Positions 8,073-15,474 of a stretch of DNA of 15,474 bases are shown here, one piece after another. The translations under genes were made by a program, and so were the position numbers. The DNA is from Bacteroidales bacterium (lineage in GTDB: Bacteria > Bacteroidota > Bacteroidia > Bacteroidales > UBA932): assembly GCA_024689525.1 (NCBI GenBank), contig JAILDI010000065.1, positions 1 to 15,474 of the forward strand. Direction: 5' to 3'. The first letter of the stretch is position 1. Every line of letters begins with the position of its first letter. The notes under the pieces are model-generated. The model was not told the DNA's origin, searched no databases, and worked only from the letters and a program-made list of their open reading frames with translations.

Positions 8073-8966
8073 ATGAAAAGCAAAATCATATCAGTGATAT
8101 GGCTCGTTGCTTCGGTAGCCGTTGCGGCATCGTGCAACAAGCCTGTGGATTACGACTACTCCCGCTTCTATGTCGATCCGTATGCCTCGGACGGAGGAAG
8201 GATGATCAGCGTGATGTCCTTCAACTGGAGAAGCGAATCTATCGGAGATGTGGGAGAATTCAGTTGGGCGTCGCGGCGGCCGGCGGTAGCGGCGATGCTC
8301 AAGGACAGGAGTCCAATCCTTATGGGCTGCCAGGAGTGCGATCCCGTTCAGCGCAAGGATATCCTTGCCGACGACCCTCGCTACGGGGCGGTCGGAATCG
8401 ATTTGGGATATAACAAGGAGGAACCGGAGTGTGATGCGATTTTCTACCTCAAAGACTCGGTGGACATCATTGTCCACGGAACTTTCTTTCTTACTACCAC
8501 TCCCGACAGCTATAGCCACCTTCCCCAGTCGAACCACTACCGTGTCTGCACCTGGGCAAGGGTAAGGCTCAAATCGGACAGTACGGAGTTTTACCATTTC
8601 AACACCCATCTGGATTACATAGCTGAGGCTCAGCCCATTCAGATGGAAACCATCCTTGCGAAAGTTAAGGCGATCAATGCCGATAATCTGCCTGTTTTCC
8701 TCACTGCTGACTGGAACGCCGAAGAGGATTCTTCCATATTCAAGGAGTTGAGGAAGACCTTCAAGAGCGCCCGTGAGGAAGCGGTGATCGGTGATGCCTA
8801 CCGCACATATAACGGTTTCGGGAAAGCCGGGAACGGACAGACGCTGGATCATTGCTGGTACAAAGGGTTCTCCAGCGTCACCAGGTTCACGACCGTCCGT
8901 GACAAATATGCCGGAATCACCTACATATCCGACCATTATCCAATAAGCATAACCCTGAAATTCTGA
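8073..8966 (+). CDS. Endonuclease/exonuclease/phosphatase (EEP)-fold lipoprotein
   Basis: A 297-residue lipoprotein with lipobox AASC (Cys21) and a complete EEP domain (about residues 44-297). The family's metal and catalytic residues are all identifiable: Asn51 (MSFNWR), Glu88 (CQEC), His179 (FNTHLD), Asp213 and Asn215 (ADWN, usually GDFN), Asp259 (LDH) and Asp287-His288 (SDHYP). EEP enzymes cleave phosphodiester or phosphomonoester bonds with a divalent metal; members act on nucleic acids, inositol phosphates and sphingomyelin. As an exported lipoprotein in a SusCD operon it more likely acts on a phosphate-bearing glycan or a phospholipid than on cellular DNA, but that is inference. It lies 14 bases after susD and 8 bases before the PKD lipoprotein gene. 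I would not assign a substrate. Confidence 0.88.
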   Translation: MKSKIISVIWLVASVAVAASCNKPVDYDYSRFYVDPYASDGGRMISVMSFNWRSESIGDVGEFSWASRRPAVAAMLKDRSPILMGCQECDPVQRKDILADDPRYGAVGIDLGYNKEEPECDAIFYLKDSVDIIVHGTFFLTTTPDSYSHLPQSNHYRVCTWARVRLKSDSTEFYHFNTHLDYIAEAQPIQMETILAKVKAINADNLPVFLTADWNAEEDSSIFKELRKTFKSAREEAVIGDAYRTYNGFGKAGNGQTLDHCWYKGFSSVTRFTTVRDKYAGITYISDHYPISITLKF

Positions 8967-8974
8967 CAACAGAT

Positions 8975-9571
8975 ATGAAAAAAGCAGCATTTATATTGCT
9001 CTTCATAGCCACGGCATTCTCCTGCAGCAAGGAGCCTGTCGTGGAAGTAAGGGCTTCCTTCAAGGTAAAGAGTGATGTGCTCCAAATAGGGGAAGAACTG
9101 GTTATAGAAAACACCTCAGTCGTGCGGAACGACATCCTTGCCTTCTGCAAGTGGGAGTACGGCAATGAAGACGGCACCAGTGTTCTCTATAGCCTTGAAT
9201 GCGAGGGCATTTCATTCTCCGAGCCCGGCTTCTACACAATCACTCTCACCGCCTATGCGGAGCAAGGGGCCGGACAGGACAGCTACTCCAAACAGATACT
9301 TGTTGTGAAGGAAAACGACAAACCCTGGGCTGATTTCAGCTGCCCAGCATCAGCACGTGTCGGCGAAGAAGTGCTTTTCGAAGACAAGTCAGTGGATAAT
9401 GTAGGCGGAATTAAGTCCTGGACATGGAACATCGGGGGTGTTGCGTCCACCTATCAGTCTCCGTTAATCGTGTTCGACTCTCCTGCGACGGGCGTGGCTG
9501 TTACCCTCATCGTGAAGGATGCCTATAATGCGACAGGCTCCATAACCAAGTATATCGACATAACGGAATAA
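8975..9571 (+). CDS. PKD-domain lipoprotein, probable surface binding protein
   Basis: A 198-residue lipoprotein with lipobox AFSC (Cys17) and then SKEP. Two PKD-like immunoglobulin-fold domains follow: about 25-112 (with IENTSV, CKWEYGNE and the SEPGFYTITLTA strand) and about 118-197 (with FEDKSV, WTWNIGG and VTLIVKDAYNATGS). PKD domains are non-catalytic binding or spacer modules in many carbohydrate-active systems. The gene is where SusE/SusF-type surface glycan-binding proteins usually sit, and it is small enough to be such an accessory protein on its own. It is 8 bases downstream of the EEP gene and 7 bases upstream of the next, so all are likely co-transcribed. Binding to glycan is inferred from position and fold, with no binding residues identified. 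Confidence 0.8.
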   Translation: MKKAAFILLFIATAFSCSKEPVVEVRASFKVKSDVLQIGEELVIENTSVVRNDILAFCKWEYGNEDGTSVLYSLECEGISFSEPGFYTITLTAYAEQGAGQDSYSKQILVVKENDKPWADFSCPASARVGEEVLFEDKSVDNVGGIKSWTWNIGGVASTYQSPLIVFDSPATGVAVTLIVKDAYNATGSITKYIDITE

Positions 9572-9578
9572 TAAGGAA

Positions 9579-10361
9579 ATGAAGAAGATTGATTTACTGC
9601 TGCTGTCGCTGTTGGCTGCTGTCGGCTGCCATAAAGATGATTCCGGCCTTCCGCCGGTGAATGAAAAGGATGTGGCCTTCATTTCCATAAACGCATTCGA
9701 AACGAAATGCCAGCTCGGCACCAATAACCTTACCGCCTGGAGCGAAGGCGACAAGGTCGGCATTCTTGGCAATGAGCAGGATGAGCCGGCCGAATTCAGC
9801 CTCAGCTCCGGCGCCGGTTATTCAGTTGCCTCATTCGAAGGGAAGAAGCCGGCAGGCGATGAGTATATCGTTTATTATCCTTCTTCCGGATCCTGCGACG
9901 GCATCACCTTCCGCGGGACGCTCGATACCCGAGTGAGCCATTCGATGCCGGATCATCCATTGGGGACTCTTCCGATGTGGGGGAAAACCGACAATCTGTC
10001 TTCCGTCAGCCTTACAAGCCTCTGCGGAGTGCTCTCTCTAGGCATGAGGGGGAGCGTTACACTGAAATCTGTGTCACTGGATGCCGGCAAGCCGGTTTCC
10101 GGTTCATTCCTTTGCAATCTGAGCGATGGCACAATCGCTATAGTGGGAGGTCTCAACGTAATAAACATGGACGCTGAAGGAGCGGAAATCATTCCTACCA
10201 GGGAAAGCCCGTTCTATTTTATTCTTCCTCCGGGGGAGTATGATACCATCACCTTGACTGTTACCGCTTCGGACGACGACATCACATTTGTGCTGATAGA
10301 AGACATCGTAATTGAAGCTGGTGTTTTCACTCCTGTCTCGATAGATTTGGATGCATATTAA
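9579..10361 (+). CDS. Fimbrillin-like lipoprotein
   Basis: A 260-residue lipoprotein with lipobox AVGC (Cys17) followed by HKDD, which fits a surface-export signal. The rest resembles the fimbrillin/Mfa-like domain widespread in Bacteroidales: TAWSEGDKVGI (52-61), YYPSS (99-103), GKPVSG (170-175), a FYFILPPGEY strand, and a terminal GVFTPVSIDL strand. The same landmarks occur at nearly the same positions in the N-terminal part of the protein encoded at 11621-14719, so the two share a domain. Fimbrillins are lipoprotein precursors of pili, but many relatives in PULs are probably single surface-bound binding or scaffold modules; with no pilus genes nearby the latter is more likely. Family assignment is from pattern recognition only. 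Confidence 0.7.
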   Translation: MKKIDLLLLSLLAAVGCHKDDSGLPPVNEKDVAFISINAFETKCQLGTNNLTAWSEGDKVGILGNEQDEPAEFSLSSGAGYSVASFEGKKPAGDEYIVYYPSSGSCDGITFRGTLDTRVSHSMPDHPLGTLPMWGKTDNLSSVSLTSLCGVLSLGMRGSVTLKSVSLDAGKPVSGSFLCNLSDGTIAIVGGLNVINMDAEGAEIIPTRESPFYFILPPGEYDTITLTVTASDDDITFVLIEDIVIEAGVFTPVSIDLDAY

Positions 10362-10384
10362 ACAATTCACTAATCTAATAAAAA

Positions 10385-11608
10385 ATGAATCGCATTTGTT
10401 TAACCACACTCGTCGCACTGACGGTTATTGCTGCCGTCACATCGTGCGAGAAGCCTGCGTCCGGACCGCAGAAACTGGCAGTCCCCGTTCCGGTATTGGC
10501 GAATGCAGGTATCGACAATGCAACAATAATGTGGGAAGCGGTAAAGAATGCCGAATCCTATGAAGTTATTGTTGACGGAGTATCAACAAAAACGGTGACC
10601 GGCGTCAGCATCACCATCGATGGTCTTGCTCCATCAACTTCCTACTCCCTCAAAATGAAGGCGGTAGCTCCCAAGGGAAGCAGCGACTGGAAAGATTCTG
10701 ACTACTGCGAACCCTTCACCTTCTCCACAACGGGCAAGACGGTGCTTGCAAGTCCGGAAATAACCATTTCGGACATCCTTTCCGGCGGATTCACCGTTTC
10801 GTGGAAATCTGTGAAGAATGCCGCGAAGTATGTTTACAAGGTTGGTGACGCCGCCGAACAGACCACTACTGAAACAGGTTTTATCGTCGACGGGCTCAGG
10901 CACTCCACTGAGTATACGGTTAAGGTTAAGGCTGTTCCAGCAGACGCCATGCTCAAGGTGGCCGCAGAAAGTGAATGGGGAGAGGCAAAAGTCACCACTC
11001 TGGCACCTTCCACCCTCGCTATGCCGTCTCTTGCTTCAAGTGCAGTCCACACAAACGGGTTTACTGTATCATGGACTGCAGTAGCCAATGCCGGCAAATA
11101 CACCTACAAACTTGACGACGGCGCGGAACAAAGCACAGAAGAACTCAGCGTGGTTTTCACAGGCCTTGTGGCCCTTTCCGATCACACTGTGAAGGTGAAG
11201 TCCGTCGCCTCCGATGCCAATGCGGAAAACTACATAAGTAGTGACTGGGCAAGTATCTCTGTAAAGACCTCCGACCTCGTGGCTCTTACGGCCCCGGTGC
11301 TCGAATCGGAGAATGTCCTCCCGACCGAGTTCACAGTCATCTGGACTGCAGTGGAACACGCAGCACGCTATATGTGCTCGTTCAACGGTGGCGAATTCGC
11401 TCCCGTTACCACCAATTTTGTAAGTTACAGCGGCCTGCACACCGAAACGGCATACAACGTAAAGGTCTATGCAGAACCGGCCGACGGTGAAAAAGGAACC
11501 TATAAGGCCAGTCCCGTCTCGTCTATCAACGTTACCACTAAATCCGGTCCCAGCGAAGACGACAAGGAAGGCGGACTTCCCGATTTCGATGAAAAGCCCA
11601 TCTTTTAA
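10385..11608 (+). CDS. Lipoprotein with four fibronectin type III domains
   Basis: A 407-residue lipoprotein with lipobox VTSC (Cys21) and EKP. It is almost wholly built of four tandem fibronectin type III domains of about 85 residues: 33-116, 121-206, 211-296 and 301-386. Each repeats a core of the form TVSW..V..A..Y (140, 230 and 320 mark the Trp), then a G-L segment and a Y-x-(V/L)-K-(V/M)-(K/Y)-A strand. A short acidic tail (387-407) closes it. Fn3 arrays in Bacteroidota surface proteins act as stalks or binding modules; no enzyme domain is present. Repeats 2 and 3 are most alike, as if by recent duplication. Gaps of 23 bases upstream and 12 downstream keep it in the operon. It probably forms an extended scaffold or glycan-binding arm on the surface; this is inference. 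Confidence 0.85.
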   Translation: MNRICLTTLVALTVIAAVTSCEKPASGPQKLAVPVPVLANAGIDNATIMWEAVKNAESYEVIVDGVSTKTVTGVSITIDGLAPSTSYSLKMKAVAPKGSSDWKDSDYCEPFTFSTTGKTVLASPEITISDILSGGFTVSWKSVKNAAKYVYKVGDAAEQTTTETGFIVDGLRHSTEYTVKVKAVPADAMLKVAAESEWGEAKVTTLAPSTLAMPSLASSAVHTNGFTVSWTAVANAGKYTYKLDDGAEQSTEELSVVFTGLVALSDHTVKVKSVASDANAENYISSDWASISVKTSDLVALTAPVLESENVLPTEFTVIWTAVEHAARYMCSFNGGEFAPVTTNFVSYSGLHTETAYNVKVYAEPADGEKGTYKASPVSSINVTTKSGPSEDDKEGGLPDFDEKPIF

Positions 11609-11620
11609 TCAATCCGGAAT

Positions 11621-14600
11621 ATGAAAAAGTTATCATATATCATAATCGCGACGCTCGCTGCAGCAGTTGCGGTATCATGCGCAAAAGAGTTTTCCGCTCC
11701 GGTGGAAACAGGCGACCCGTCGATGGTCCAGTTCACCGCGACCACTTCAGCAGTCTCCAGAACATACATCAAAGAAGGACATACCGTATGGTCGGCTTCC
11801 GATGTCATAAAGGTGTTCTCGGGTGAGGGAGACGGCATCGAAGCAAAACTGAAATGGGGTGAGGACACCCCGAAGGCCACCTTCGAGGCACAGGTCCCCG
11901 CCGCAAGCGATTACTATGCTCTCTATCCTGCCGCCCTGGCTTCTTCCATGCCTTCGACAGGCACAATCGACGTGACCCTTCCCAAAGTACAGACCGGACT
12001 GTTCAGCAACGCTCATATCGCGGTTGCCAAGGGTGTGGAAAAGGCCTTTGCTTTTTCGAACATCAACTCCTTCCTCAAGATTACTCTTCCGGAAGCGGGT
12101 TACAAGCGTATCGTAGTGGAGAGCGCCTCAGGAAAGCCTCTTTCGGGCGACCTGGTGGTCACTTTCTCCGGTACCACTCCTTCTGCAGTCCCCGGAACCG
12201 AGGTAAACTCCGAAGTGGAAATCGCTTCTGAGGACGGTTTCGCAGCCGGTGACGTTTTCATCAGCGTCATTGCAGGTATCACCCACGACAAAGGTCTTGT
12301 AGTGAAATATTACGACGCTTCCGGTCTCAAGGGAGGATTCTATCTGGAAAAGGAAGTCCTCACAGAGGCGTCCACCATTCATTCCTTCGGTGAATTCGAA
12401 GTTACGGGCGAGTATTTCGCTACTCTTGAAGGTGCTGGCAACAAGATGGGCCTGAACGCGGAGAACGCTATGGACCTCGCGGCCCTCAAGGCATTCCTCA
12501 CTGTTCCTGAAGATGCGGAATCGCTGTCAGCCTATGCCGACGCTTTGAATGGAGCCACCATTCATCTTGGAGCCGGCATCTGGGACTTCTCCGATTCCCT
12601 CGCCTTCACGTATCCCGGCGCAGTGGCTCCCGTTGTCGTGAGCATCGTCGGAGCTGAAACTCCGGATACCACATTCGTCACTGGAGCCGACCTTCACAGG
12701 CTGATCAATGTGGGAGAGAATGCAAACGTATCGTTCAAGAATATAGCTTTCATCAACGGCCGCGGCGTGGCTTCCGGGAATTCTCCGATTCTGATTGAAG
12801 AACAGGCGACAGCTTCTTTTGACAAGTGTATTTTCGCCGATTGTGCCAATATCAAGTCAGATGATTCCAAAGCTACCGGCGGGTGCATCTATACTCAGGA
12901 AGAATCCACTGTTTATTTCAAGGATTGCGAATTCTACGGGAACAGAGGCTCTTATGGTGCAAATCTTCTGGTCAAGGGAAAAGCTACTCTTCAGAACTGC
13001 CGCATTCATGACAATGACGGCACCTGGCCTGGCAGCGCTCTCTACCTCGATCATGAAGATGCATTAGTTATCGTCGAAAACAGTGTTATCGAGGATAACA
13101 CCGTTACCAAAGAGAGTGGCAAAAAACCTGATGGAGGCGCCATCGCTGTTATCCACGGTAATCTCACTATGACCGGTTGCTCCATCCTTCGGAACAGCAT
13201 CCCTACTCGCAGAGGAGGTGCATTGCGCGCTCAGAACAGTTCCAAAGTCAAGCTAGTCAACTGTACCGTGAAGGAGAACTTCGCTGACTGGGGAGGTGCC
13301 CTCAACATTGTGAATGACGCTACTTTGGAGATTGAAGGCGGTCTCTATGCCGAGAATACATCCAAGGGCGGCGGTTGCATACTCACAGGCGACAAAGCTG
13401 CTGTAATCATAAAAGATGCGGTATTCAAAGATAACTGGCTTAACAAAAACGGTAATTTCGGAGGAGCAATTCGCTGGGAAAGTAATGGACCGTTGACAAT
13501 CACCGGAACTTCCTTCGAAGGCAATTACACATTGCGTAACGATGAGAACGAGGCTTTCGGCGGCGCAGTCTCCATCTCGTATGACCAAAATAATGCCGAA
13601 ATCACTATTGACAGATGCTCTTTCATTGGGAACTACGGCGCATCCAGCGGCGGTTCCGCGCTGTCTTATCAGTCCAGCGGAGATAATGGATTTGGTTGGA
13701 TGAAGGTGAGCAACACCATATTCAAAGATAATTACAATGAATATAGCGGCGACAACAACAATAATTATGGACGTCACGCCGGAGCAGTCCGCCTCGGACA
13801 CGATGCCACCAACAGCTATTTCGACAATTGCACCTTTGAAAACAATTACACAAAGACAGCATCGACCGAAATGAAGAGCTGCTACGGCGGCGCCGTCACT
13901 TTCTATGCCGACGGCAACGGTTACTTCAACAACTGCCATTTCAAGGACAATCGTGCTACCCGTGGTGGTGCAATTTCTGCCTGGAATTGTCAAATCAGCG
14001 GTATATTCCTGAACGGCTGCTCGTTCGATGGCAACTGGGCCTCCTACAAGTATGGCTCCAGTATCTATGTTTCCAGGACCAAGTATTTCTGCATGAATAA
14101 CTGCAGTATCAACGACAATACCTACACCCTGGCAACAGGAGAGGACGATGGCAACTGGGTTTACGTCGATGGAAACGCTGCCGATGGCGACGCGAGTCCG
14201 GACAATACAAAGTTCCTTGAAGAGTGCGTGATAAGCAACTGCTCGCTGATCGGCTCGGCCAGAAGTACTTTTGCCCTGACTCCGATGACTGGTCAGGAAC
14301 TGGTTTACATTCTCGATTTGGCATCCGGTGCCAAGGCTTATCTTGTCAATAACGCCATTATCGCAGCAGGAACCGATCAGTACTCCTGGTGGACCAACGC
14401 CGTTGATGTTATGGGCTTCAACAACGTGTATTCCGCCAAGGGCAATACCGGTGGCTCATACACCGCATCCGGTGACACTGGCAATAAGGCGGCTGCCGAT
14501 ATGGGGTCGCTTGGCTGGGACGCAACGGATCACGTATGGAAATGGAACGGCGCCCTTGCAGGCGTAAACAAGATAAACGAGGCAACGTTCGCCGCCCAGA

Positions 14601-14719
14601 TTGCTGCCGGTAGCTCGCAGTTCAAGGATTGGCTCGAAGAAAAGGGTGTCCTTGGCAAAGACCAGCTGGGTAACGATCGCGGTAGCGGCGATTGGTGGCC
14701 CGGAGCCTACCAGAAGTAA
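11621..14719 (+). CDS. Surface lipoprotein: fimbrillin-like domain plus right-handed beta-helix
   Basis: A 1032-residue lipoprotein with lipobox AVSC (Cys20). Residues about 30-262 form a fimbrillin-like domain (VWSASD at 56-61, LYPAA at 101-105, GKPLSG at 171-176) homologous to the protein encoded at 9579-10361. After a linker, residues about 365-880 form a right-handed parallel beta-helix of at least 15 rungs with the consensus h-x-x-C-x-F/I-x-x-N and frequent GGA turns. The C-terminal end (DQLGNDRGS.DWWPGAYQ, 1014-1031) is the closing segment seen in many Bacteroidales beta-helix surface proteins. Beta-helices of this kind occur in polysaccharide lyases, GH28-like enzymes and adhesins; I cannot identify catalytic residues, so binding is as likely as cleavage. 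The stop TAA overlaps the ATG of the glycosidase gene, so the two are translationally coupled. Confidence 0.85.
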   Translation: MKKLSYIIIATLAAAVAVSCAKEFSAPVETGDPSMVQFTATTSAVSRTYIKEGHTVWSASDVIKVFSGEGDGIEAKLKWGEDTPKATFEAQVPAASDYYALYPAALASSMPSTGTIDVTLPKVQTGLFSNAHIAVAKGVEKAFAFSNINSFLKITLPEAGYKRIVVESASGKPLSGDLVVTFSGTTPSAVPGTEVNSEVEIASEDGFAAGDVFISVIAGITHDKGLVVKYYDASGLKGGFYLEKEVLTEASTIHSFGEFEVTGEYFATLEGAGNKMGLNAENAMDLAALKAFLTVPEDAESLSAYADALNGATIHLGAGIWDFSDSLAFTYPGAVAPVVVSIVGAETPDTTFVTGADLHRLINVGENANVSFKNIAFINGRGVASGNSPILIEEQATASFDKCIFADCANIKSDDSKATGGCIYTQEESTVYFKDCEFYGNRGSYGANLLVKGKATLQNCRIHDNDGTWPGSALYLDHEDALVIVENSVIEDNTVTKESGKKPDGGAIAVIHGNLTMTGCSILRNSIPTRRGGALRAQNSSKVKLVNCTVKENFADWGGALNIVNDATLEIEGGLYAENTSKGGGCILTGDKAAVIIKDAVFKDNWLNKNGNFGGAIRWESNGPLTITGTSFEGNYTLRNDENEAFGGAVSISYDQNNAEITIDRCSFIGNYGASSGGSALSYQSSGDNGFGWMKVSNTIFKDNYNEYSGDNNNNYGRHAGAVRLGHDATNSYFDNCTFENNYTKTASTEMKSCYGGAVTFYADGNGYFNNCHFKDNRATRGGAISAWNCQISGIFLNGCSFDGNWASYKYGSSIYVSRTKYFCMNNCSINDNTYTLATGEDDGNWVYVDGNAADGDASPDNTKFLEECVISNCSLIGSARSTFALTPMTGQELVYILDLASGAKAYLVNNAIIAAGTDQYSWWTNAVDVMGFNNVYSAKGNTGGSYTASGDTGNKAAADMGSLGWDATDHVWKWNGALAGVNKINEATFAAQIAAGSSQFKDWLEEKGVLGKDQLGNDRGSGDWWPGAYQK
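12812..14119 (+). repeat. Protein-level beta-helix repeats in the large lipoprotein
   Basis: Residues 398-833 contain 15 copies of a short motif whose anchor residues are at 403, 436, 460, 488, 520, 548, 574, 600, 630, 666, 699, 737, 772, 800 and 828. The anchor is Cys in ten copies (403, 436, 460, 520, 548, 666, 737, 772, 800, 828). Asn follows five residues after the anchor in 14 of the 15. Spacing is 24 to 38 residues, as expected for turns of a parallel beta-helix. The DNA itself is not a direct repeat; the similarity is at protein level. Confidence 0.8.
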
Positions 14720-15474
14720 TGCTGAAATCCGCAATCATAACTCTATTTATTATCGCCCAGACGGTGGTCGGATTGGATCCGGCCACCGTGGTCGGGGCGA
14801 TAAAACCCATGAATGCCGTCAATAACGGTCCCACCGAGGCATCGATGGAGGCCTACAAGGCGCTCCGCATTCCTTTCGGCCGCACCCACGACACTCCACT
14901 GGGAACGGAATACGGCGGGCACTGCATAGATATCAATCAGGTTTTTCCTGATTTCGACGCGCCGGTGAACTCGCCCAAATCATACGATTTCACAAACACC
15001 GACAAGGTGCTGCTGGAGATGCTTGAAGCAGGCACACAACCATTCTATCGCCTGGGGCAGAGCATAGAGCACCAGAAGCGCAAGTACGGAATCTATCCGC
15101 CGAAGAACTATAAAAAATGGGCTAAGATCTGCGAACACATTATCCGTCATTACAACGAAGGTTGGGCAGATGGTTTTCATATGGACATCAAGTATTGGGA
15201 AATATGGAACGAACCCGACCTTGACCAGCCCGGCGACCGATGGAAGACCGACCCCCGAACCTGGGGCGGCACAATGGAACAGTTCCACGAGTTGTACGTG
15301 GTTACTGCAAAATATTTAAAAAAATGTTATCCGAATCTTAAAATCGGAGGCCCGTCTTTTGCCAATCCGCGCAAATATGGCCCTGATTTCCTCGATTATG
15401 TGAAGGAGAAAGGCGCTCCGCTCGATTTCTTCTCCCACCATATGTATCACCGTAAGCCCGCCCGTATCGCGGAA
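14719..15474 (+). CDS. GH39-like glycoside hydrolase (N-terminal part; runs off the window)
   Basis: The first 252 residues of a longer protein. A short hydrophobic signal sequence (residues 1-18) lacks a lipobox cysteine, so it should be exported to the periplasm or beyond without a lipid anchor, unlike the five proteins before it. The sequence resembles clan GH-A (beta/alpha)8 glycosidases: RTHD near residue 55, and WEIWNEPD with Glu165 as the predicted acid/base residue. The IWNEPD motif and the RTHD segment point to GH39, a family containing beta-xylosidases, alpha-L-iduronidases and others. The catalytic nucleophile would lie beyond the right edge. Its ATG overlaps the stop of the beta-helix gene (TAATG), implying coupled translation. 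It is the only certain glycosidase in the window; substrate specificity cannot be assigned. Confidence 0.85.
   Translation, partial: MLKSAIITLFIIAQTVVGLDPATVVGAIKPMNAVNNGPTEASMEAYKALRIPFGRTHDTPLGTEYGGHCIDINQVFPDFDAPVNSPKSYDFTNTDKVLLEMLEAGTQPFYRLGQSIEHQKRKYGIYPPKNYKKWAKICEHIIRHYNEGWADGFHMDIKYWEIWNEPDLDQPGDRWKTDPRTWGGTMEQFHELYVVTAKYLKKCYPNLKIGGPSFANPRKYGPDFLDYVKEKGAPLDFFSHHMYHRKPARIAE

Noticed and set aside
8091..8990. A 299-residue open frame on the minus strand opposite the EEP gene
   Set aside because: The plus strand has a complete EEP domain with all catalytic residues; the reverse frame has no family features.
9579..14719. A pilus (fimbrial) operon based on fimbrillin-like domains
   Set aside because: No anchor, tip or assembly genes are present, one copy is fused to a beta-helix, and both sit in a SusCD operon.

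Overview
The window looks like a glycan-utilisation locus (PUL) of a Bacteroidota, most likely a Bacteroidales with roughly 50% GC. The evidence is an adjacent SusC/SusD pair, a run of lipoproteins with lipoboxes and early acidic residues, promoters of the Bacteroidota TTTG/TAnnTTTG type, and starts that lack Shine-Dalgarno sequences. I cannot name the genus.

Left arm (1-1646, minus strand): a short-chain dehydrogenase/reductase overlaps by one base (TGATG) the start of an Nramp-like membrane transporter that runs off the left edge. Control region (1647-2946): a LacI-family regulator is divergent from the left arm. Its gene is flanked by two near-identical palindromes, TGTGTGCACACACA at 1703-1716 and TGTGTGCGCACACA at 2899-2912. 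The first lies between the divergent promoters and the second just downstream of the predicted susC promoter. The simplest reading is one LacI regulator controlling itself, the reductase/transporter pair and the susC operon.

Right arm (2947-15474, plus strand): one long, tightly spaced operon runs susC - susD - EEP-fold lipoprotein - PKD lipoprotein - fimbrillin-like lipoprotein - four-Fn3 lipoprotein - fimbrillin/beta-helix lipoprotein - GH39-like glycosidase (cut by the right edge). Gaps are 7-23 bases, or a one-base overlap, and no internal terminator or promoter is evident. SusCD would import an oligosaccharide, and the five lipoproteins that follow are probably surface-exposed binding, scaffold or processing proteins. 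The GH39-like enzyme would hydrolyse glycosidic bonds, and the reductase and transporter could handle a released monomer.

The most unusual points are an Nramp-like transporter that has lost both metal-site signatures, an apparently intact EEP phosphoesterase site inside a glycan operon, and a 1032-residue protein joining a fimbrillin-like domain to a 15-rung beta-helix with stacked Cys and Asn. Two proteins in the operon also share the same fimbrillin-like domain. The glycan substrate cannot be decided from the window. No tRNA, rRNA, CRISPR array or insertion sequence was seen.
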